Positions 20,122 through 31,459 of a stretch of 64,000 bases of DNA are shown here, one piece after another; position 1 is the first letter of the stretch, and every line of letters begins with the position of its first letter. This DNA is from Rickettsia typhi (GTDB lineage Bacteria > Pseudomonadota > Alphaproteobacteria > Rickettsiales > Deianiraeaceae), in NCBI GenBank assembly GCA_945861725.1, contig CAMAVJ010000002.1:1-64000 (forward strand), in the 5' to 3' direction. A program made the translations under genes and the position numbers. The notes under the pieces were generated by a model, which was given only the letters and a program-made list of their open reading frames with translations, ran no database searches and had not been told where the DNA came from.

Positions 20122-20796
20122 ATGAACACTTTATCAAATTATCTTCGCAATACGAGTGAATTGAATCAGAGAGTTGTTATGGGCATTGTAATGATTGTAA
20201 TGATTGGTGTACCAATTCTGCTTGGAGGAGCATTATTTCTATCAATACTTTTTTGCCTGTGTGTTTTGGTTACATCCGAGTATGTTTCAATTGTAAGATC
20301 GCCAAAAGCTTCAATTCTTTTGTTTATAACACTTGAATTTATTGGCTTTTATCTTATGCGAGAATCTGCGTTTGGATTTCACAAAGTTCTTTTGCTTGTT
20401 TTTTCCGTTGCATCGTTTGATACAATTGCCTATTTTACTGGAAAGGCAATTGGAAAGCATAAACTTTGCCCGACTATTTCTCCAGGTAAAACAATTGAAG
20501 GTTTTATTGGTGGAGTTCTAATTACTCTAATTCTTTCTATACCAATCTATCACCTTCTTAAGTGTAAATTATCATTTATATTGTATTTTGGAGTAATCGT
20601 CATTCTTACAATCTTGACCCAACTTGGCGATATTATTGAATCGAAATTTAAACGCCAGTATGGTGTAAAAGATTCAAGTACGCTGATTCCAGGTCATGGT
20701 GGAGTTCTTGACCGCTTTGATGGTTATATTTTAGCTCTTCCAGCATTTTTTGCAATCACTATGGCATTCAAATTATTCAATATACCAATATTTTAA
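20122..20796 (+). CDS. cdsA: Phosphatidate cytidylyltransferase
   Basis: C-terminal CdsA signature SKFKRQYGVKDSSTLIPGHGGVLDRFDG. Confidence 0.92.
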   Translation: MNTLSNYLRNTSELNQRVVMGIVMIVMIGVPILLGGALFLSILFCLCVLVTSEYVSIVRSPKASILLFITLEFIGFYLMRESAFGFHKVLLLVFSVASFDTIAYFTGKAIGKHKLCPTISPGKTIEGFIGGVLITLILSIPIYHLLKCKLSFILYFGVIVILTILTQLGDIIESKFKRQYGVKDSSTLIPGHGGVLDRFDGYILALPAFFAITMAFKLFNIPIF

Positions 20797-20802
20797 GACT
20801 AT

Positions 20803-21681
20803 ATGGAACTGCACACGGCAATTATTATGCCATTTAAAGATGGTAAAATCGATTACACAAACCTTGATAGAATTATAGAATTTCAGTATAAAAATGACAT
20901 AGATGGCATAATTCTTCACGGTACAACGGGGGAATCTCCAACAATTACACACGAAGAATTTATTCAATCTTCTGAAGTTGTTCTGCAAAAATGGAAGGGT
21001 AAGTTGTTAATAACAATTGGAATTAGCCAAAATTCAACGAGCGATGTCCTTTTAAAACAAAATTCCCTAAAAATTCAGCCGGATTTCTTCCTTGTGACAC
21101 CACCAAGTTATTCAAAACCAAGCCAAGAAGGAATCTTTCAACACTTCAAAGTAATTGCTCATAATTCAAAGGTTCCAATATTAATATACAATGTTCCAAG
21201 TAGAACAGTTGCTGATATTCAGCCGCAAACGCTGTTACGCATTGCATCCGAGCTTCCAAACATTGCCGGAATGAAAGATGCAACTGGCTCTTTTGCAAGG
21301 TTTTCTGAGGAGCAGTATACATTTAAAAATTTCCGCAAGCCGTTCCTCTTTCTTACAGGAGACGACCAAACAACGCCACACTTTCTAATGTCTGGTGGTC
21401 ACGGCGTAATTTCCGTTTTAAGTAATATTATCCCAAAGGAGGTAAAAATTATTTGCAATCTTTCTGCGACGCAGTCTGTTATTTTGGCATTTGAACACTA
21501 TATGCCATTTTTTAATCTCATTCGCCTTCTATTTACTGAATCAAACCCGATGCCAGTGAAGTATGTTATGTATAAAATGGGCTTTTGTGAACTAGAATAT
21601 CGCCTTCCAATGTGCACACCTTCGGTTGAACTTATGAAGGAAATTGATGAAGAACTATTGATATTGGGTTTAATAAAATGA
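20803..21681 (+). CDS. dapA: 4-hydroxy-tetrahydrodipicolinate synthase
   Basis: LHGTTGESPTITHEE, IYNVPSRT, AGMKDATG motifs. Confidence 0.93.
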   Translation: MELHTAIIMPFKDGKIDYTNLDRIIEFQYKNDIDGIILHGTTGESPTITHEEFIQSSEVVLQKWKGKLLITIGISQNSTSDVLLKQNSLKIQPDFFLVTPPSYSKPSQEGIFQHFKVIAHNSKVPILIYNVPSRTVADIQPQTLLRIASELPNIAGMKDATGSFARFSEEQYTFKNFRKPFLFLTGDDQTTPHFLMSGGHGVISVLSNIIPKEVKIICNLSATQSVILAFEHYMPFFNLIRLLFTESNPMPVKYVMYKMGFCELEYRLPMCTPSVELMKEIDEELLILGLIK

Positions 21682-22961
21682 AACTGAAACGAATTATTCT
21701 AATATTACTCATTTTTGCTTCTTGTCGATCCAAATACGACACATCAAAGGCAATCGATGTTCTTCCGACTGAAGAAGTAACAATAGACTATCGTTTAAAA
21801 GATTTGCCGTTTCAAATTGATGACGAATCTTCAATCGTACATTTATCACAACACGACCTACAGTCAGTCAAAAAATTACAGAGTTTTGTCAAAGCCGTTG
21901 AATATTCTAACGGTAAGCTTTTCCTTGCAACAAATACAAAATTAACCGTCATTGATATAGAAAGATCAACAAAAACAAAGGAAGATAGGAGGGCGGTGGA
22001 AAAGTTTGTAAAACATAGCATCACAAATCCATTATTAACTACACATGGTGATTTCACTCTTTTATTCGACGAAAAAGGAAATTTTTCAGTATTTCACTTA
22101 ACGGAACTGGAAACGGAATATTCACTAGAGAGCGTTTGGTATGGAAGAATTGGATTAAGTGATGTAGAATTTCTTAAAGAAAATGAAGAAAAAGGTCTTT
22201 TTGAAACTATCAATCCTTCTCCAAAAAAACAAGTTATAACACTCAGTTCAAGGTTCACTTGCCATACAAACCAATGCTATGCAATGACTGTTGAAGGAAT
22301 TTTGGTTACACTGGATCTGACATTGCATACGGTGCAAATGAAACAAATGTTTCAAAAGCAGGATATAATCCTTGATAGCATTTATCAACCATTAATTTCC
22401 AATGGCAATATTGTTTTTGCAACGGGAAATTCTGAATTTGCAATATACAACATTCAAAATCATAATGTTATTGGTCAAAGTACATTTGTTGATCAAGAAT
22501 CATCTTCAATGTTTGATATTAACATCATTAAATCAATTTATTCCGCTGAAAGTAGTGTAATAATTTCGCACTTGAACGGAGTATATGCCTTTAATATTGT
22601 TCAAGGACATCCAATTTGGACAAAAAATTTTATAATCGACAGTGCTTTAATTTCAGGAAATTATATGATTCTCTTTGATGTAAAATCACAAAAACTGATT
22701 TGTCTTCATATTCAAACAGGCGAAGCAAAATGGACGGTGAAACTTGATACAGCATCAGTACTTTCATTGAATGTCACTAAAAATTCCAATGAAGAATATT
22801 CTTTATCAGTTGGCGAACCAAAGGGTTTTCGTACAATTTCCCTTCAAGATGGAACGGAACAATATTTCAAAAAAGCAAATTTAAGTAATGTCTCTTACTA
22901 TTTTGTTCATAATGGAAACTTATATTACATTAAAAAAGGAAATATTTACAAAGTTAAATGA
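21678..22961 (+). CDS. PQQ-like beta-propeller lipoprotein (BamB-like)
   Basis: Lipobox LIFASC, repeated propeller-type blades ([32 protein letters not shown]). Confidence 0.65.
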   Translation: MKLKRIILILLIFASCRSKYDTSKAIDVLPTEEVTIDYRLKDLPFQIDDESSIVHLSQHDLQSVKKLQSFVKAVEYSNGKLFLATNTKLTVIDIERSTKTKEDRRAVEKFVKHSITNPLLTTHGDFTLLFDEKGNFSVFHLTELETEYSLESVWYGRIGLSDVEFLKENEEKGLFETINPSPKKQVITLSSRFTCHTNQCYAMTVEGILVTLDLTLHTVQMKQMFQKQDIILDSIYQPLISNGNIVFATGNSEFAIYNIQNHNVIGQSTFVDQESSSMFDINIIKSIYSAESSVIISHLNGVYAFNIVQGHPIWTKNFIIDSALISGNYMILFDVKSQKLICLHIQTGEAKWTVKLDTASVLSLNVTKNSNEEYSLSVGEPKGFRTISLQDGTEQYFKKANLSNVSYYFVHNGNLYYIKKGNIYKVK

Positions 22962-24055
22962 ATAAAATTAACGACAAAATCCCAGATAAACTTCAGGGAA
23001 AACTTCAAAAATTCATCGATCGATTTAATGATATCGAAGCAAAGCTTTCCAATATTGAGCTTAAACATGAGGAAATGATCGAGCTTTCAAAAGAAAGATC
23101 GGAAATTGAAGATATTGTTGATGTCGCACGCAGAAGAGAATATTTAGCTAAGCAAGAAAATGATGCAAAGGATATTATTCACGATGGCAGTGATAAAGAT
23201 TTATGCGAAATGGCAGAAATTGAACTGCAAGAAGCTAAAACTGAAATTGAACAAATTGATGAAAGCCTGAAATTACTTCTTATGCCAAAAAGCAAAGATG
23301 ACAAAAAAAATGCCATTCTTGAAATTCGAGCAGGAACCGGCGGTGATGAAGCCGCACTTTTCGTTGCGAATTTATACAAAATGTACCTTAAATATGCTGA
23401 AAATCAAGGATGGAAAATTGAACCAATTTCAATTTCCGCAAATGACATTGGTGGTTATAAGGAAGTTATTACTTCATTTTCTGGAAGAGATGTCTTTTTA
23501 AAAATGAAATTTGAATCGGGCGTTCACCGCGTACAACGCGTTCCAGAAACAGAAAATTCAGGGCGAATTCACACAAGTGCCGTGACGGTTGCCGTTATGC
23601 CAGAAGCCGAGGACGTTGATGTCAATATTGAACCTAAGGATATTAAAATTGATGTATTTCGTTCATCAGGTGCTGGCGGTCAGCATGTTAATGTCACGGA
23701 ATCTGCCGTTCGAATTACACACTTACCAACTGGAATTGTTGTGAATTGCCAAGACGGTCGATCTCAAATTCAAAATCGTGAAAAAGGTATGAAAATCCTT
23801 CGTGCAAGAATTTATGAACGACTCCTTGAAGAGCGAGACAAAATTTCATCAGAAGCACGAAAAAACCAAGTAGGATCAGGAGATCGAAGCGAACGCATTC
23901 GCACATATAACTTTCCACAAGGAAGAATTACTGACCACCGAATCAACCTTACACTTTATAAGATAGTCGAAATTATGGAAGAGGGCAGGGTTGATTATAT
24001 CATCGACGAGCTTTTAAGAGAAGATTTCCAACGCTCCCTTTTTAATGAGTTTTAA
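22958..24055 (+). CDS. prfA: Peptide chain release factor 1
   Basis: GGQ motif in [26 protein letters not shown]. Confidence 0.96.
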   Translation: MNKINDKIPDKLQGKLQKFIDRFNDIEAKLSNIELKHEEMIELSKERSEIEDIVDVARRREYLAKQENDAKDIIHDGSDKDLCEMAEIELQEAKTEIEQIDESLKLLLMPKSKDDKKNAILEIRAGTGGDEAALFVANLYKMYLKYAENQGWKIEPISISANDIGGYKEVITSFSGRDVFLKMKFESGVHRVQRVPETENSGRIHTSAVTVAVMPEAEDVDVNIEPKDIKIDVFRSSGAGGQHVNVTESAVRITHLPTGIVVNCQDGRSQIQNREKGMKILRARIYERLLEERDKISSEARKNQVGSGDRSERIRTYNFPQGRITDHRINLTLYKIVEIMEEGRVDYIIDELLREDFQRSLFNEF

Positions 24056-24064
24056 TATTTTTAT

Positions 24065-25411
24065 ATGAAAGTAATAATTTGTGGTGCAGGAAAAGTTGGA
24101 GTTACAGTCGCAAAACAATTACTTTTAGACGCTGAAAATGATATCACAATTATTGATTACAATGAAAAAAACCTCATAGACGTACGAAATCTTGATGTTA
24201 AAACAATATGCGGTCTATCATCTTCACCTGAAATTCTAGATAGAGCCGGAGCAACTTACGCGGATATGATTATCTGTGTCACAAGGTCCGATGAAATTAA
24301 CATGTTGACATCACACATCGCAGGCACACTGTTTGGAGTTAAACTCAAAATTGTGCGAATCCGTTCAGCAATTTACCTTGAACATCGATGGTCTTCGCAT
24401 CTTTACAATAAAAATGTTCTTTCAGTTGACTACATCATTTCCCCAGAAATTGAAGCTGCAAAGCATGTAATAGAAATGCTTGGAAATACTGGAATTAAGT
24501 ATAATGTACCAATCAACAACGGAGATTATAACATTATTTCCCTCATCATAACCTTTGTATTTGAAGGAAAAAAAGTGTGCGACATTAGAAAAGCATTGCA
24601 ATTTGCCGAAATTGAAAATTTTTCAATTTGTTTTATAAAAAGAGGTAACTCCATTCACTTTCCAAATACTGAAACAATCCTTGAAAAAGGTGATGAAATC
24701 TATATTTTATCACCAAATAACGAGATTACAAACATAATTCGTTGCATCAACGGACACGCTTCCAAACTGAAGAAGATATTGGTTTGCGGTGGTGGAGAAA
24801 TCGGGTTTAATATTGCAAAAACCCTTCAAGAACGGTATCTTTCCGTAAAAGTTATCGAAAGTGATGAAGAGAGATGTAAATTCCTTAGTGAAAAATTATC
24901 ATCATCAATCGTGATTCATGGTAATATGCAAGAAAGGGATATTATTCAAGAATGTGGCTCTGTTGATGCTATAATCAGCGTGTCAGGTAAGGATGAGACC
25001 AATCTTTTCACAACACTTATCGCAAAGAGTCTTGGCATTCCAGAATGCTTTACACTCATTGATGAATATAATTATTACGATGTCTTTCGTGATCTTAGTC
25101 TAAAAAATATCATCAACACACGCGACATTACAATTTCTAAAATTCTCAACTGCATTGGTGAACGAAGCCTTATAAAGCAGGAAACAATTTGCGATGGAAC
25201 TTACAGCATTTGTGAATTTATAGTGGTGAAACACTCGCCTTTAAATGGATTAGAAGTATCAAAAGTCTCTGAATTTAAAATGACCGTTCTTTGTGTAATT
25301 CGAAATGGAATATTACAAGAAAAGCCTGTTGAGAAGTTTATCGATGGCGATGTTATTGTTAGCATTCTTCCATTTCAATTTATTTCAAAGCTAGAGGAAA
25401 TGGTTGCCTAG
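24065..25411 (+). CDS. trkA: Trk potassium uptake regulator TrkA
   Basis: Two RCK-N Rossmann motifs (MKVIICGAGKVGVTVAKQL; ILVCGGGEIGFNIAKTL) and TrkA-C domains. Confidence 0.92.
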   Translation: MKVIICGAGKVGVTVAKQLLLDAENDITIIDYNEKNLIDVRNLDVKTICGLSSSPEILDRAGATYADMIICVTRSDEINMLTSHIAGTLFGVKLKIVRIRSAIYLEHRWSSHLYNKNVLSVDYIISPEIEAAKHVIEMLGNTGIKYNVPINNGDYNIISLIITFVFEGKKVCDIRKALQFAEIENFSICFIKRGNSIHFPNTETILEKGDEIYILSPNNEITNIIRCINGHASKLKKILVCGGGEIGFNIAKTLQERYLSVKVIESDEERCKFLSEKLSSSIVIHGNMQERDIIQECGSVDAIISVSGKDETNLFTTLIAKSLGIPECFTLIDEYNYYDVFRDLSLKNIINTRDITISKILNCIGERSLIKQETICDGTYSICEFIVVKHSPLNGLEVSKVSEFKMTVLCVIRNGILQEKPVEKFIDGDVIVSILPFQFISKLEEMVA

Positions 25412-25429
25412 AGGTGCCTTGTGATTTAT

Positions 25430-26962
25430 TTATTTTTTCTTAAACACATTAACTCCCTTAAGACCCATGAGGACTTTTGTCACAAACAGTGAAGAAAATA
25501 TTGAAAATATTACACCAATAATTAGCGTCAATGCAAAGCCACGAATTGCACCAAAGCCAAATTGGTACAGCATTAATGCACCAAAAATTGTGGTAATGTT
25601 TGCATCTATTATCGATGGACTTGCCTTTGCAAAGCCTTCGGCATAGACGTCGTCTTTGTGTAACACTACTTGAAGTGAGCGAATATTTTCAAAAATGAGG
25701 ATATTTCCATCAACTGCCATACCAATCGTTAAAATGATCCCAGCAATTCCAGGTAGTGTTAGAGTTGAGCCAAAGATTGAAAGAAATGCGATGACACATG
25801 TCATGTTCACAACAAGTGATGCAATTGCAACAAAGCCAAGTTTTTTATAGCGTAATAACATATATCCGCATACTAGAATAACACCGACAACCATCGATTT
25901 CATTGCCATAATAATTGATTCCATTCCAAGTGTCGCACTAATGTTTTGTTGTTGAACGACTTCAATTTTTGCAGGCAGGGCACCGGCTCGAAGTAAAAGT
26001 GCGAGCTCATTTGCGACTTTGGTATCAAACGAGCCTGAAATTACACCAGAACCTCCTGTGATTGGCTCTTTAATATTTGGTGCCGAAAGAACCTTTCCGT
26101 CAAGAACGATGGCAAATGGTCTACCAACGTTTTGAAATGTTATATCAGCAAAAATGGCGGAAGCTCTTTTATTAAACTTAAAAGAGACGGCAGCTTGACC
26201 TTCTTGGGTAATAATCGCACTAGCATCTTCAAGGTCAGCTCCAGCGATTATCACTTCATTTTTTACAGCGTAAAGAAATTCAGTACTTTGTGGATTAACA
26301 TCCTGCATGTGTGTTATATTTGGCTTTGATGGCTGGCTTTGTGTTACATAAGGGGAGTCATCAAGAAGGTGAAATGTAAGTTTTGCCTGTGTATTTAGTA
26401 GTTTTTTTATTGATTCTGGGTCATTTTTTCCCGGAATTTGTAGGGAAATTTTGTCGCTATCAACTCCATGAATTATAATTTCTTTGTTACCCATTTCATC
26501 AACTCTTTTGCGAATAATTTCAATTGATTGTTCTACGACTTTTTTCTGGATTTCTTTAAGATTTTGTGCCGAAATATCAAGAACAAATGTTCGACCTTCA
26601 TTCCCAGATGATATTGAGTATGCAACAGAGTTTTTTTTCAGTATTTTTTTTACTTTTTTTATTTGTGTAGCATCGCGAAGTTCAAAAGAAGTATTATATT
26701 GTGTGATTTCAAAGTTTTTATATCCTATTTTATCCTCGTAAAATGCTTTTTTAATTTCAGAAAGAGTGTTTTGTTTGTAATTATTGATATAATCTTGTGT
26801 ATCAACTTGCAAAAGTATGTCAGCTCCACCTTGTAAATCAAGCCCAAGGTTCATTTTATAATTCTTTAATGGAGGAATGTTTATAAAATTCCCAATAGTA
26901 AAAACCCCAGCAACAATGATTATTGCAATGAGAGTGAAAATCTGCGTCTTTGTTGTTTTCAT
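25430..26962 (-). CDS. secD: Protein translocase subunit SecD
   Basis: GLDLQGGADILLQVD, GMAVDGNILIFENIR motifs. Confidence 0.95.
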   Translation of the reverse strand: MKTTKTQIFTLIAIIIVAGVFTIGNFINIPPLKNYKMNLGLDLQGGADILLQVDTQDYINNYKQNTLSEIKKAFYEDKIGYKNFEITQYNTSFELRDATQIKKVKKILKKNSVAYSISSGNEGRTFVLDISAQNLKEIQKKVVEQSIEIIRKRVDEMGNKEIIIHGVDSDKISLQIPGKNDPESIKKLLNTQAKLTFHLLDDSPYVTQSQPSKPNITHMQDVNPQSTEFLYAVKNEVIIAGADLEDASAIITQEGQAAVSFKFNKRASAIFADITFQNVGRPFAIVLDGKVLSAPNIKEPITGGSGVISGSFDTKVANELALLLRAGALPAKIEVVQQQNISATLGMESIIMAMKSMVVGVILVCGYMLLRYKKLGFVAIASLVVNMTCVIAFLSIFGSTLTLPGIAGIILTIGMAVDGNILIFENIRSLQVVLHKDDVYAEGFAKASPSIIDANITTIFGALMLYQFGFGAIRGFALTLIIGVIFSIFSSLFVTKVLMGLKGVNVFKKK

Positions 26963-26989
26963 AAATTGTTTATCTTTTTCGTTGATTTT

Positions 26990-27085
26990 TTAGTTGAATA
27001 ATATGTTCCAAGTTTCGGAAATTTTTGTACAGGCAGGAAGTGTGAGGGTAATCATTACAACTGTAATTGCATGAATTCTTTGCAT
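26990..27085 (-). CDS. Candidate 31-aa lipoprotein microprotein
   Basis: MQRIHAITVVMITLTLPACTKISETWNILFN*; N-terminal hydrophobic stretch with LPAC lipobox, between recN and secD. Confidence 0.4.
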   Translation of the reverse strand: MQRIHAITVVMITLTLPACTKISETWNILFN

Positions 27086-27096
27086 ACTTTTTTTAG

Positions 27097-27198
27097 TTAA
27101 TTAAATAATACACCTAAAATTTTAGGAAAATCAGTGAAAATCAAAAGAAGAAGAATGAAAATTGCAAGAATTATTATCAATTTATAGTGATTTTGCAT
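27097..27198 (-). CDS. Candidate 33-aa single-TM microprotein
   Basis: MQNHYKLIIILAIFILLLLIFTDFPKILGVLFN*; starts 5 nt after the recN stop. Confidence 0.35.
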   Translation of the reverse strand: MQNHYKLIIILAIFILLLLIFTDFPKILGVLFN

Positions 27199-27202
27199 AT
27201 AT

Positions 27203-28903
27203 TTACGCTAATAAAATCTTGGCATTTGAAATAGCTTCGTCTGAAATATTTGCACCAGAGAGAAGGCGGGCAATTTCGTGAATTCGCTCGTCACTTGTAA
27301 GCTTTTCAACGGTCGTTTCGGTTTCACTAATGTTTTCTGATTTACCTTGAGTGTTTGTTTGAAATTTAGTGATGCGGAAGTGGTCGTGTGCTTTTGCGGC
27401 AACTTGTGGTTGGTGGGTTATCACAATAATTTGAACTGATTGTGCTAATTTGAGCATAACTTTTCCAACGGAATCACTTGTTTTTCCACTTATTCCAGAA
27501 TCGATTTCATCAAAAATTACGCAAGGAATTTGCCTTAAATGCACGATTGCGGCTTTGATTGCAAGAACAATTCGCGAGATTTCACCGCCTGATGCAATTT
27601 TAGAAAGGTGGTCAAAACCCATGTTTTTATTGGTCTCTATCATAAATATAATGGTATCAATACCATTTTTTCGCATTTTTCCCTGTTCGATTTTGATATC
27701 AAAACAAGCACCTTCCATTTGTAAGGATTTTAGTGATTCATTTACTTTTTCTGCTAAATTTTTTGCGGCAATTTTTCGAAGTGCACTTAGCTTTTCAGCG
27801 ATTTCAAAATATTGCACTTCAAGTTCTTTTTGTTGTTTTGTAAGTTCGGCAATCGATTCTTCTGTTTTATTAAAGCCGTCGATTTTTTTTGTTATGTCAA
27901 TTAAATACTGGTGAAGTTCGAATGGTTGAGTTTTATATTTCTTGGCGAGATCTTGCAAGAAGAAAAATCGTTCTTCATCTCTGTCAATTTCGGCGATGTT
28001 TATGTAGTTTTGTTGAATGAGTGATTCAATTGCTCCTTCAACTTCTTGGATGTCGATGCAGATGCGGTCAACAGTTTCAGAAAGATTGGCTATGTCATTT
28101 CCGGATTTTGGATTTTCTTCGGAATTTTCTGAATTAATGCCAACAATTGGTGCAATCATTCGGTGAATATTCATTAGCACTTGCCCAACGGAGGCTTGCT
28201 CTAACTTTGAAGAGGCGGATGTTAATGTTTGGAATGTATTGTGTTTTTTTTTGTTTTTAATGCGTTTTTCTTGAAGTTCTTCATATTCTTCTTTTTCAAT
28301 ATTTGCATCAATTACTTCCTTTTGGGCGTCCTTGAGGTACTCAATTTCGAAGGCAATTTGTTTGTTTCGGGCGATTGTTTCTTGGATTTCACGCTCACAA
28401 ATTTGAATTTTGCGATAAATGTCTTCCAAATTGAGTAAAATTTCGCCTGAACTTGCGTAGTCATCAAGAATTGTTATATGGTTTTTTTCCTCCATTAAGT
28501 ATGTCTGTTCGTGTTGGCGGTTGACTTCAATAAGTGTTTCTCCAACTTGTTTAATCACTTCGGGGGCAACTTGTTCGTTGTTGATAAACGATGTTATGGA
28601 ACCATTTGCTTGAATTATACACTTAATTTTTAGTTCGGAATCTGGTGTTATTGCGTGTTGAACTAGGAGTTTTTCTGTTTCTTCGGGGATATTATCAAAA
28701 ATACCTTCAATAGCACCATATTTACAACCCTGCCGCACCAATGCTTTAGATTTTGTTTCTTTGCCAAAAAGCGTTAAAATGGAGTTCAAAATAATTGATT
28801 TTCCAGCCCCTGTTTCACCTGTTAGCACACACAAACCACCTTCAAAGTGTAAAGTTGTGCGTTTGATTAGAATAATATTTTCAATCGTGAGAAGCTTTAA
28901 CAT
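27203..28903 (-). CDS. recN: DNA repair protein RecN
   Basis: GETGAGKSIILNSI Walker A, IASGGEISRIVLAIK signature, IFDEIDSGISG Walker B. Confidence 0.95.
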   Translation of the reverse strand: MLKLLTIENIILIKRTTLHFEGGLCVLTGETGAGKSIILNSILTLFGKETKSKALVRQGCKYGAIEGIFDNIPEETEKLLVQHAITPDSELKIKCIIQANGSITSFINNEQVAPEVIKQVGETLIEVNRQHEQTYLMEEKNHITILDDYASSGEILLNLEDIYRKIQICEREIQETIARNKQIAFEIEYLKDAQKEVIDANIEKEEYEELQEKRIKNKKKHNTFQTLTSASSKLEQASVGQVLMNIHRMIAPIVGINSENSEENPKSGNDIANLSETVDRICIDIQEVEGAIESLIQQNYINIAEIDRDEERFFFLQDLAKKYKTQPFELHQYLIDITKKIDGFNKTEESIAELTKQQKELEVQYFEIAEKLSALRKIAAKNLAEKVNESLKSLQMEGACFDIKIEQGKMRKNGIDTIIFMIETNKNMGFDHLSKIASGGEISRIVLAIKAAIVHLRQIPCVIFDEIDSGISGKTSDSVGKVMLKLAQSVQIIVITHQPQVAAKAHDHFRITKFQTNTQGKSENISETETTVEKLTSDERIHEIARLLSGANISDEAISNAKILLA

Positions 28904-28979
28904 TGGTATCAGAAAGTTTTAAACTGTATAAAACCGATTGTTAGAAATTCAAGTTTTTTGTGATTCGTTGTTGTTTATC

Positions 28980-29043
28980 AAAATAAAAAAAATAGTTTGT
29001 TCTACTGTGATAGTACACGATAACGGCATAATTTTTTATTTTT
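28980..29043 (-). repeat. Dispersed palindromic repeat, copy B
   Basis: AAATAAAAAAAATAGTTTGTTCTACTGTGATAGTACACGATAACGGCATAATTTTTTATTTTT, near-identical over its core to the reverse complement of 53101-53162. Confidence 0.8.
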
Positions 29044-29159
29044 CACAAAAACCTTTGCAGTAACAGCCTTCACTTGGGTTGCAAAATCCCCCGAGGTGTT
29101 CTCGACAAGCGTCGTTCACTCCTCAAAAATTTTGCCTTCTGCCCCATTCATACATCCTC

Positions 29160-30554
29160 CTAAAACAATTCTTCCTCAACAACACTTTCAATTAAGGGAA
29201 TAATATCAATGTTTTTGGATTCTGGATTTCCAATTTTGGAATCCAATTTTGATAATTTTATCATCTGTTTAAATTGACCATCAAGGTTTCCACTACCTTC
29301 GGTTAACTGTTTTTTTGCGTCATCAAATGACTTTGTTGCACTTTCTAAATTTTTCCCAACTTTATCAAGATTTCCAACAAAACCTTTGAATTTTTCATAC
29401 ATCAAGATTGTTCTTTTGACAATTTCCTGAGTATTCTTGTTTTGCATGTCAATTTCCCAAAGGTTTTTGATGGTTTGGATCATAGCTAATAGTGTTGACG
29501 GGCACACAAGGACAATTTGTTTATCCCAAGCTTTTTGATAAAGATCGGGGTCTCTGCGAATTGCAAGGAAGTATGCTGATTCGATTGGGATAAACATCAT
29601 TGTGAAATCTGGTGCGTTGAGCTTTGCGTTTTCGGGATATTTTTTTTCTGAAAGTCCTTTTATATGATTATTTATTGATCCTAAAAATCCTTTAATCTCT
29701 TCTTCATTTTCAGTCGTGCAAAAACGTTCATAGTGAGTTAATGAGACTTTTGAATCTAAAATAATATGCTTTTTTTCTGTTTGGTCTTTTGGATTTGGAA
29801 GATGTATAACGAAATCTGGCTGTTGAAGTTTATTATTTTCATCTCGTAAATCCATTCCCTTGCCTTGCTCGGTATATTCCATTCCTTCAGTAAATCCAAC
29901 AGATTTGAAAATGTTACGAACGATCATTTCGCCCCAGTTTCCTTGCACCTTGGAATCACCTTTTAGTGCTTTTGTAAGGTTTTCGGCGGTGAGAATCATA
30001 TTTTGGTTCACATTTTGCATTGATTTAATATGAGTTTCAAGTGAAGCATGTTGTTGAGTTCGTTGTTCGTTTATTGTATGAACTAATTGTTTGAAGTTTG
30101 TGATATCGGCTTTAAATGGTGCAAGAACATTTTGGATATTGTGCATTGATTGTTCTTGTAATGTTTTGTTTTTTTGTTCCAAAACTGCATTTGCGATGTT
30201 GGAAAATGATTCGCGGATTTTATCCTCATCTTCTTTTTTGCGTATGAAGCGTTGTTCGTAATCTTGTTTGAGTTCTCTTATTTGTTGTGCAAATTGTTGT
30301 TTGATTTCAGTAAAACTTCTTTCTTTCTCATTGAGAATTTGCTGAAATTTTTCGTTCAAAAGTTTGATTTCCTTTTCGAAATGTTGCTCAATACCGGAAA
30401 AATTTGCAATTTTAATGTTTAAATCTACTTCTTTTATTCGCGAAAGTTTTAGCTTTTCACTTAAATTAATTGTTATGTAAATTGTGATAGCCAAAATTCC
30501 AGCCAAAATTCCAATTATTAAAAGCATGTTATATAGTAAAAATTTCATAACCAT
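29160..30554 (-). CDS. rmuC: DNA recombination protein RmuC
   Basis: KVQGNWGEMIVRNIF, PDFVIHLPN, ILDSKVSLTHYERF, MFIPIESAYF motifs. Confidence 0.92.
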   Translation of the reverse strand: MVMKFLLYNMLLIIGILAGILAITIYITINLSEKLKLSRIKEVDLNIKIANFSGIEQHFEKEIKLLNEKFQQILNEKERSFTEIKQQFAQQIRELKQDYEQRFIRKKEDEDKIRESFSNIANAVLEQKNKTLQEQSMHNIQNVLAPFKADITNFKQLVHTINEQRTQQHASLETHIKSMQNVNQNMILTAENLTKALKGDSKVQGNWGEMIVRNIFKSVGFTEGMEYTEQGKGMDLRDENNKLQQPDFVIHLPNPKDQTEKKHIILDSKVSLTHYERFCTTENEEEIKGFLGSINNHIKGLSEKKYPENAKLNAPDFTMMFIPIESAYFLAIRRDPDLYQKAWDKQIVLVCPSTLLAMIQTIKNLWEIDMQNKNTQEIVKRTILMYEKFKGFVGNLDKVGKNLESATKSFDDAKKQLTEGSGNLDGQFKQMIKLSKLDSKIGNPESKNIDIIPLIESVVEEELF

Positions 30555-31311
30555 TTGCAGTCACTCCAACGGAGTGTTCGAATTGTGCGGAGGGTTTTTT
30601 GTCTTGAGTCGTTGCCGTCCATCCATCAATTTTACTAACCAATGTTTTATATGTACCAGCATTTATCATTGGTTCAACCGTGAAAAACATACCTTCTTCA
30701 AGGATTAAATCTTGGTAATCAATCGATTTTTCATTGTAGTGCATAATCTGTGGTTCCATATGGAAAATCTTCCCAATTCCGTGACCGCAAAAATCCTTAA
30801 CGCATGAATAATTATATTTTCGTGCAACATCTTCAATTGCAATGCCAATGTCTCGAAGAGTGTTTCCCGGTTTAACTTTCTCAATTCCTGCCATCATTGC
30901 TTCAAATGTTGCATTTGTAAGCCTTTCACCAAGAATTGTTGGTTTCACGCCAAATGTTCGGCAAGTATCCCCGTGATAACCATTCAAAATAACTGTAACA
31001 TCAACGCCGATTATATCCCCATTTTTAAGAATTTTATCCTTTGATGGAATGCCGTGGCAAACAACATGGTTCACCGAAGTACAAATTGATTTTGGAAATC
31101 CATGGTAATTTAGCGGTGCGGGAATTGCTCCATTTTTGATTATAAATTCGTGGCAAATGTCATTAAGTTCAAGTGTTGAAACGCCTTCAACAACATACGG
31201 AGTGATGAAATCCAGCACTTGCGAACCCAGTTTACCAGCCTTTCGCATACCATCCCAATCTTTTTGCGTGTGAATGATAATATCATTTTTTTTCTTATAA
31301 CCTTCGTACAT
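30529..31311 (-). CDS. map: Methionine aminopeptidase type I
   Basis: GVDVTVILNGYHGDTCRTF, GHGIGKIFHMEPQI, EEGMFFTVEPMI metal-ligand motifs. Confidence 0.95.
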   Translation of the reverse strand: MYEGYKKKNDIIIHTQKDWDGMRKAGKLGSQVLDFITPYVVEGVSTLELNDICHEFIIKNGAIPAPLNYHGFPKSICTSVNHVVCHGIPSKDKILKNGDIIGVDVTVILNGYHGDTCRTFGVKPTILGERLTNATFEAMMAGIEKVKPGNTLRDIGIAIEDVARKYNYSCVKDFCGHGIGKIFHMEPQIMHYNEKSIDYQDLILEEGMFFTVEPMINAGTYKTLVSKIDGWTATTQDKKPSAQFEHSVGVTANGYEIFTI

Positions 31312-31459
31312 TTGGTGGGAAAAGTGTTACGGAGTGGTATATGTGAAAAAATAAAATTCAAGAATAAAAAAATCTTGTTAGTATATGATATTTTTTTTGT
31401 TTTCCCTTGACAATTCCCCCGCATAAATCCAAAATATTCAAAACATTCATTTTAATGAA

